From Spinacia oleracea (lineage: Eukaryota > Streptophyta > Magnoliopsida > Caryophyllales > Amaranthaceae), in NCBI RefSeq assembly GCF_020520425.1, contig NC_079490.1, forward strand, positions 51,190,517 through 51,254,516: DNA of 64,000 nucleotides, read 5' to 3'. Positions 57,234 through 64,000 of this stretch are shown here, in pieces. The notes beneath the pieces are model-generated. The model made no database searches. It was not told the origin of the DNA and worked only from the letters and a program-made list of their open reading frames with translations. The position numbers were made by a program, and so were the translations under genes. Position 1 is the stretch's first letter; each line of letters starts with the position of its first letter.

Positions 57234-60136
57234 TGTAACACCCTAATAATTCCTTGATTTTATAAAATCATTTTTCAACTTAAAATAATGGAATTACTAA
57301 AGTATTACCGCCACCGTGATAACGGTTAAGGCTATTACCAGAATTACGCAGCGGAAATTAATGTCAACTAACTTTTAAAAACATAATTAATGAAATATTG
57401 AGGCCTCCTACAATTTGGAACCATAACGGCCCAAAAACCAAAGTATAAATAGTTCAAACATTTCAAACATAATTAAAGTATAATTAAGTAGTTCAAAATA
57501 CGAAAACATGCAACTATCTCGATCATCCCAAGCCACATGATTCCGATTAACCAACCTGCTATATTATTCTACTCCCCATCAATTCAAGTGCAAATGATAG
57601 ATCATCATAGGGTCATTAAGGCAAAGGCCATGACCAAAACACACAAAGCACGTAGTCAGCAAAAGTTGAGTACTTACACGAATAGAGTGAATGAAACTAA
57701 AACATGCATCACTCACTAAGTACTAATCAACATGCAAAAGCCATTAAATAAATAACAAGCAAATCATGAATACAAGACTCGACTCTTGACTCGACTCTTG
57801 ACTCACAATTTAATTAGAATAAGCATCGAACGGGCCAAAAGAAATTTTATAAAGGAAAAGGTGATGGGAGCCAACCATACACCAAGTAATAAATAATAAA
57901 TTCGGGCCATACCGACGGAATTACTGCGCATAATATAAATGAAACAACGTCTTGTATCATTAGTAGGAGTACGAGCTTTCCGGCAAGACTCCCCCCATTG
58001 TTCATACTCAAGGTACATACGTTCCAAGAGTTTTGAAGCTTGTTCTGGTTGCACTTTACGTTTATTAATATTTTATTAAAGGTGAACTCAAGACTCAACA
58101 ACGTACACACATACAATTAATAAACAACAACCAAAACACTCTTATTTTAATGTTTTTAAGACTTGTGATGAACCAAGCAAGACTCTTGTGAAAATTACTA
58201 CCATGTTCCTCCTCACTAAAGTGAGATTCCACATCATGCCCATTAGCATGAGGGTTGTGCCCTTGCACGACAAATACCAATTCATTTCATACAAAATATT
58301 CCCAACTGAACCCTACATGTGTTGTGGCTTACGTGAGCTAACCCTTCACATGTGGTAAAATAAATAGTACAACGAAGTACGAATAATTGGCTCAAAGTAT
58401 GCTAGACATCCCGTACAATAGCATAAAAATAAATAATCCATCCATTGCATGTGAAACAAACCATACGTGCGTAAATATTGAACAACATGATTGACAATGA
58501 AATCCATACTCATAATCATCTCAACATGCTTGTTCAATCAACAATTCAATAATTCCAATAATATTAATCCACACGATCGTTCACCAAAACATATATGAAT
58601 CCACATAATATAATTCACATCATCAACAATCATGTAATGTCCTTGACAAAAAGTGTGGTCGCCCTAGACTTGTACGTACCTTGAATACCTAAGCGTAGGG
58701 GCCACTTTGCAACAACGAGCACTCACTCAGAAATCACCTCCTATTAAAAAAATAATGAAACTTAAATTATTTCCAAGTTCATTAAATTTCCAGCAACTTT
58801 ATAAAATCTAAAACCTTATTTAAACTTTAGAATTCAATCGTTTTTCAAAATATAATCGTCTCAATTTGCAAAACCAATCCCTAGTACGAAAACGTACTTT
58901 TTCCGCCTTTAAAATCAATAAAAATCAACACTTTAAGCCTTTATTCAAATCTGAAAATATAATTGATTATCATAATTAAAATCATCACCTAATTATGCTA
59001 ATCAATTGACTCATTAGGTCTAGATTAAAATCCTAACTTGAAAATCCCATTAAAACCAATTTATCATCATAAAAATCAATTCTTTATTCAATAAACGAAT
59101 CTGAAAATTCATTATTTAATAATTAAAACAAGCCTAATGAATCACAACACGTAAATCCTCAAAGCACGGTGTTCATAACCGATTCCCAGCATTTTAATCA
59201 TCCAAAACAATATTAATATTATAATTTAAAATACGGAATTGAAATAGAATATGTAAGGAAGAAGAGAATTATACCAATCCGGCCTATAGCACGGAACAAC
59301 CACGAATTAGAGTGATTGGGCCAAAAGGAATTGAATTACGAATACGAACAACACACACACACACACATCCGTGTGTGCACGCGCAGGGACGAAGGGACGC
59401 AGCAGCGCTGGCGTGCGGGACAGGGAAACACGGCACGCTGGGCGCGCGCGAGGAGGGGCGAGAGAGTAGGGGCACAGCGCGCGCTGGCGCGAGAGAGCGA
59501 GCGAAGGAGAGCGGGTGTGGCTGGCGCAAGCAACACACACAGCAACAACAACAATGGCACAGCAGCAGCGCAAGGGGCGCGCTGGCTAGGCTCGAGCAAG
59601 AGAGTGGGCGAGAATGTGGGGCGAGCAACAAGGGAACGAGCAGCACACGAGGCACGAAGTTCTCGTGCTGTGCGTGCGGGTGAACCGGACCAAAGAGGAG
59701 AGAGAAAGAGGAGTGTGGGGCAAGAAAGGAAGGGAGGCTTTAATGAAAAATAAGGGGTTCATTTAATGAGGAGAGTCCTATTTATTGGCTCTCAAATCCC
59801 TAGTGGACTAGGCTTGGAAATTTAGAATTGGGCTTAGCAATTAAATGATTGGGCTAGCCAAGAGCTTGGAATTAAATTCTTTTGATTGGGCTCGTTTAAT
59901 AAAACGAATTGGACTTTTCATTAAAACCCAAAACCTTTGAAATCACTTGCAACCCATTTAATTTTCCGACTCAAGAATTAAATTCGTTTCGTAATTAATT
60001 AAAATAATAAATATTCTAATTAATTAAAATACATTTAAATATTATTTAAATGCGAATTAATTTCCAAAAATCTTAAAATGCTTTGTAAATATAATAAAAT
60101 ATATTAATAAATATTATAAAAATACGAGGTATTACA
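57234..60136 (-). repeat. Chromovirus 3' LTR, 2.9 kb
   Basis: TGTAACACCC at 57234 and GGTATTACA at 60136 are the two termini. The interior contains a GC-rich segment with an (AC)n run (59348-59368) and long AT-rich arms. The length is in the range of Tekay/Del LTRs. Open frames in the GC-rich part (59280-59750, both strands) are composition artefacts. Confidence 0.75.
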
Positions 60137-60175
60137 GTCTACCCTCCTTAAAAGAAGTTTCGTCCCGAAACTTGG
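60137..60175 (-). promoter_or_regulatory. Chromovirus polypurine tract border
   Basis: On the minus strand GTTTCGGGACGAAACTTC then TTTTAAGGAGGGTAGAC runs directly into the LTR start TGTAATACC. This is the conserved 3' border of plant Tekay/Del chromoviruses. Confidence 0.8.
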
Positions 60176-60409
60176 GTTCGAAAATCAAAATTTAACTCAA
60201 AACTTGAGACTTTATGAGACTTTTAATGCGTGCATTTGCAAAAATTTTAAGTTGTTGTACTCTTTACATGATTAAACAGGACAATAATAAGCGCAAATTC
60301 AATAGAAAGCACTAAATTGAGCATAAAATAGGGGAAAACAAGGTAAAAAGCGCGAAATTCTACCGCACTCTACCCCCCTTAAAAGACACGAGTTACGACC
60401 CCGTAACTC

Positions 60410-60657
60410 AACTAACCTCGGGAAAAAGCTCGGGATATTTCTTTCTCATTTCGTCCTCTGCTTCCCAAGTTGCTTCCTTAGATTCTTGATTAGACCACAA
60501 CACTTTGACAATTTTCACATCTTTAGTACGCGTACTACGCACTTTGCTATCAAGATTTTGACAGGTCTTTCCTCAAAGGTTAAACTTTGGTCTAATTCTA
60601 TGGTCTCCGGTTGCAACACATGAGATTTATCCGGGATATATTTCCTTAACTGAGATA
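60410..60657 (-). pseudogene. Chromovirus integrase C-terminus / chromodomain remnant (fossil)
   Basis: The minus strand encodes HISQLRKYIPDKSHV, QPETIELDQSLTFEERPVKI and, further on, KIVKVLWSNQESKEATWEAE. These match the end of Tekay/Del integrases (family pattern 'FHVSQLRKY-PDPSHV...L---L-YEE-PV-IL'). Confidence 0.8.
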
Positions 60658-62058
60658 TGTGGTGAAGGAAATAATGCCCTTGGTCCAAGTATGCATATAA
60701 CGTTAAGTCTAATAAATGCGGTTCAGTATTAATTGACAAGTTAATTAATTCAGTGAGATCAAGTGAGCTTAATGCCTAGCTAGAGGCCGCTTCAGTTCAA
60801 GTGGAATTAATTATATTAATCCACAGCTTACTCTTGACTGAACCCGTAGGGTCACACAAATAGTACGTAAACAGATCAAGTATTTAATGGAATTAAATAC
60901 TCCATCTATGGATATTCGGAATCGACAGATCTTGGTTTCAGTGGGAGCTGAGATCGTCAAAGGCAATAAATGAATACTCCGGAAACGATGATATTGCCGG
61001 AAACGGAAATATGGATCGTATCGGAAATATAAATATTATCCAAGTCGTAGATGTTGTCGGAAACGGAAACATGGTACGTATAGGAAAATATTATTGGAAA
61101 TGGAAATATTGCCGGAATCGGAAATATTGCCGGAAACGGAAATATTGTCAGAATCGGAAATATTATCGAAATCGGAAAATAATTCCGGAGACGGAAATAT
61201 TAAATATTTGTTCGAAACGGAAATTAATTCCGGAATCGGAAATGTTAAATATTGTTCGTATCAGAAATGAATTCCGGAATCGAGAATTTAACCGGAAGCG
61301 TATCGTACGAATTAGCATCGGACTAGGCCTGCCAGACGAAGGCCCAACACGAAGTCGGGCCATCGCCCAACAAGCCAAGCGCAACAACCACACGCCAAGC
61401 AACGACCAGGCCCAGCGCAAAAGCCAGGCCCAACAGAAGCTTGGGCGCGCGCACGGATAAGGCTGCGACGAGTGGGCCTTGCGCTGTGCGCTCGGCGTGG
61501 GCCGCAAGGCCTGCGTGCGGGCATGCGGTGCTTGTGCGCCACTCGTGTGTGTTACTCGGAATCCTAAGGCTACCGGGATTTGTAATATGATTAAATCTAA
61601 TCCTAATAGATAATGTTTGTTTAATTAGAGTCCTAGTAGGATTATAATGAAATAGATTTGTATTCTAATAGGATTATAATTCCTTTCCATAAACTCTATA
61701 AATAGGTGCCTAGGGTCACATATTTACATCGAGAATTGAAGTATTCAAAGGTAAGATTTTCAAGCAAAAATCAGCCACATACACTTTCCCTATTTAGCCG
61801 AAATTTATAGTACCTTAAGGGCGATTCTAGTTGGTCAATCTTAAGGCGGATCCGGACGTGCTGTGGACTATCTACGGAGGGACGACACTTGGAGTCCTAA
61901 AGACTTGTTCTTGTTCGGTTCGGGCGCAGCTAGGGAGGGCACGCTACAAAGTGTATGCATCTGAATTATGCTAAATGATTATGTGTAAATAATATGTTTC
62001 CTGGCATTAAGGTTTTTCCGCATGATTTATGTTTTTTCATATGTATCATAACCTAACA
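60658..62058 (+). repeat. copia-type LTR, plus orientation, 1.4 kb
   Basis: It starts about TGTGGTGAAGGAAATAATGCC and ends CATAACCTAACA, with a primer site right after. Inside are the CGGAAA repeat array (60965-61300), a GC-rich block (61320-61560) and a TATAAATAG box at 61698. The gypsy-free layout and primer site indicate a copia element of a family that is, from memory, abundant in Caryophyllales. Confidence 0.75.
60965..61300 (+). repeat. CGGAAACGGAAATATTG repeat array in LTR
   Basis: About twenty variants of (C)CGGAA[AT]CGGAAATATT, roughly 16-20 bp apart, fill the U3-like part of the LTR. Their regular spacing upstream of the TATA box suggests an enhancer-like array. Confidence 0.85.
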
Positions 62059-62059
62059 G

Positions 62060-62072
62060 TGGTATCACGAAA
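62060..62072 (+). promoter_or_regulatory. Primer binding site, initiator-Met-like
   Basis: TGGTATCACGAAA follows the LTR end after one base. Its first eight bases match the initiator tRNA-Met site TGGTATCAGAGC. Confidence 0.6.
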
Positions 62073-63913
62073 CTCTTATTATTTTCATAATCTAAATTGC
62101 ATGAACATGGTTAAATTTTACAAATTTGCAAGGAATTAAAGGGGTGATTAGTTTTCGTAATTAATTACAAATTGCGTTTCTTTAATTATATGTACGCAGT
62201 TTTTCGGCAGAATATTCGTTACTCAACCAAATCGAGTGATTTTTGTGTCAATTTCGCATGTAAAAGGCATTCTAAAATTTTGATAAAATTAATATTTTCC
62301 GGCCGAACCCAGAATTCCCAAATTCAAAGCCTAACTATGACTTTTCGGAGGTTTAAGTTTTTCGAACGCAAAAGTTTGTAAATTTAAGATGTTAAATTAA
62401 GTATTTGCGATTCTTGTTGATAAATCTTGAGTTTTTAATTGACCTACAGTATATGTTTAACAATTATGAATGCCTAGACTTGTTAATTATACAACCTAAT
62501 TTGTAATTAAGATTAATTTGTTGAAATTCGAATAATTTAGAATTGGTTTGTTTTTCATAATTAATTAATAATTTAATTAGGTATCCATGATTAAAATCCA
62601 CCATAAAAATTGTTAATTTATGTTAAATTTTAAATTTTTATGACCTAGATTTGAATCTATGTTAATCGGAAATTAATTGATTAATAAATTTTCGATTTTT
62701 CGCCGTAAAATTATGAAATTAATATGATTTATTAATTTGTCATTAATTTTGAATTAAAAATTTTAAATTTTTATAAAGCACACCCATAAATCTTGCACGC
62801 ACAAAGCAATGGACGCTACGTGTTACCCTTAAGGGGTGTTGTATAGTGCGGGCACGCGACGACGAGCAAGGGAGCTCGTCGCCCGTGCGGTACAATGCAG
62901 CGAGCAAGGGACATGGCGTACGAGCACAAGGCAGCACGCTGCCCTTGTGTCGAGTGCCGTGTGCAGCGTGGGCGAAGGGGCAAGGGCGAAGGCATTGGCG
63001 CAAAGCCAGGCGAGCAGTCGCGTGTAGGCAGCGAGCATGCTGCGCCACAGCGCGCGCTGCAGCGCCCAGCGAAGCATCCAGACGCGTCGAATTGAGCGGG
63101 CTGCGCGTAGCGTGGCCTGGGCTTGCTGCGTTGCGTGTGGCCTGCTCGCGTATGCCATACGATTAGTCGTGCGGGGCGATGCGGCCTCGTAGCTCGATGG
63201 GGCTTGGGCGCAAGCCCTAGTGCCTAGTCTTGAGACGATTGATACGTTTTGATATTAATTTAGGAATTTCTGTTCGGAAATAATTTTAATTAATTTTAAA
63301 ATTAATAATTAAAATTGTTTTCTCGGATTTTAATTTTGAATATTATAATTATTATAAAATTTATTTATACTAATTATTTTACTAAAATTAAACCTTGAAT
63401 TAATTTAAATTTATTTAATTCAACTAAAAAATAAATTAAATAAAATGGATTCAATTATAAATTTATACGAGCTTTAAATTTTAATTAAATTTGTATGTTT
63501 CCGGTTAGACTAGAAATACATTTTTATGTTTAAAATTAGTAAAGCATATGAATTTATTGGTTTAAGTGGGAGCAATTTTAGTCATAAACTCTTTATTAGG
63601 TCTACAAATCCTTTAAGGTTAAACAACTTCATTAGAATTAATAAGGACTGAATAATTGGTAGATTATTGGTGCCCTTGATTAATTGCTGCAAATATTTAT
63701 GTGATGCATACAATGTGTTTTTACTAACCAATTATGTGGGTCATTCATGATAATGAATGGGTGAATTGTATATATTGTATATGTATTGTTTTGCAGGTTA
63801 TGAAGTGACTAGTATGGCCCAAATAGGATAGAAAATATGGTCTGCGTACCATTAATTTGAATGTAATTGGTCTAAAGCACCAAATTTGTTTTTCAATTCA
63901 AATATGGTCTGCG
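62073..63913 (+). other. copia 5' leader without gag
   Basis: This AT-rich leader contains a GC-rich block (62800-63200) with open frames on both strands that are composition artefacts. A CAG acceptor-like site with TATTGTTTTGCAGG occurs at 63786. ATATGGTCTGCGT occurs at 63836 and again at 63904. No gag is seen before the inverted LTR at 63914. Confidence 0.5.
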
Positions 63914-64000
63914 TGTTAGGTTATGATACATATGACAATTCATAAATCATGCGGAAAAACCATAAAGCCAGGAAAGCATATTATTTACACATAATCATTT
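63914..64000 (-). repeat. Start of an inverted copia LTR at the window edge
   Basis: TGTTAGGTTATGATACATAT and the following 70 bp are the complement of the 3' end of the LTR at 60658-62058 (62058 backwards to about 61975). The LTR continues beyond the window in minus orientation. No primer site lies on its left, so its outer end is at 63914. Confidence 0.85.

Larger units (their letters stand above)
57234..60657 (-). mobile_element. Chromovirus (Tekay/Del-like) 3' end, broken
   Basis: In minus orientation: a short integrase/chromodomain piece (60657-60410), a polypurine border, and one LTR (60136-57234). The LTR starts TGTAATACCTCG and ends GGGTGTTACA. The 5' bulk of the element is missing. 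It inserted into the start of the copia LTR at 56228-57233 and is cut on the other side by the copia LTR at 60658. Confidence 0.78.

Noticed and set aside
59280-59755. Overlapping long frames on both strands
   Set aside because: They coincide with a GC-rich block in a chromovirus LTR, where stops are rare by composition. No domain or conserved wording is visible.
62740-63166. Several frames of 60-110 codons on both strands
   Set aside because: GC-rich leader of a copia element; translations are Ala/Arg/Cys-rich without any family resemblance.

Overview
This is repeat-dominated nuclear DNA from a flowering plant. It is AT-rich, with intron-bearing fragments of plant genes and stacked retrotransposons, MITEs and a tRNA-derived SINE. 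The 5' LTR motif GAAATAATGCCCTTGGTCC with CGGAAA repeats, and the overall transposon mix, remind me of Caryophyllales (spinach, goosefoot or beet relatives). That placement is from memory and tentative. I see no rRNA or tRNA gene, no CRISPR and no operon. The only plausible intact host gene is a small secreted proline-rich protein at 43714-44055.

Layout. 1-3.9 kb: unassigned AT-rich DNA, a CACTA terminus ending at 1796, a 20-bp palindrome and a complete Stowaway MITE (2774-3085). 3.9-14.8 kb: a Helitron-like 3' terminus on the minus strand (3896), then minus-strand exon fragments of a Fes1/SIL1-like Hsp70 exchange factor (4.9-5.4 kb) and of a DEAH-box RNA helicase (11.7-12.2 kb). A Ty1-copia element of 4.8 kb (5924-10761) lies between these fragments. 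14.8-40.2 kb: one large non-autonomous CACTA element (14786-40216, target duplication TAT). It carries ALKBH10-like exons and is itself interrupted by a second CACTA (20452-23360, containing a SINE), a young Ty3-gypsy Tat-lineage element of 12.2 kb (23594-35813, containing a hAT MITE), and a 2.5-kb inverted-repeat element packed with AAAGAAC motifs (37064-39598). 40.2-44.9 kb: a host-like gene fragment, a second copy of the same hAT MITE, a 9-bp-TSD Mutator-type MITE, the proline-rich gene and a small MITE.

44.9-56.2 kb: the 3' part of a second, minus-oriented Tat/Ogre-like element. Its long LTR is split by a third CACTA (46029-50060) that carries rhodanese exons, and it bears an antisense plant-mobile-domain-like gene. 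56.2-64 kb: a stack of LTR pieces: a copia LTR (minus), a chromovirus 3' end with a 2.9-kb LTR (minus), a copia LTR with its 5' leader (plus), and the start of a further copia LTR in inverted orientation.

How the parts relate. Nearly all coding signal is transposon-derived or a captured gene fragment. Two themes stand out. Three non-autonomous CACTA elements, and probably a Helitron, carry intron-containing pieces of host genes on the minus strand. Two Tat-lineage retroelements each carry an antisense gene downstream of integrase, and the two genes belong to different families.
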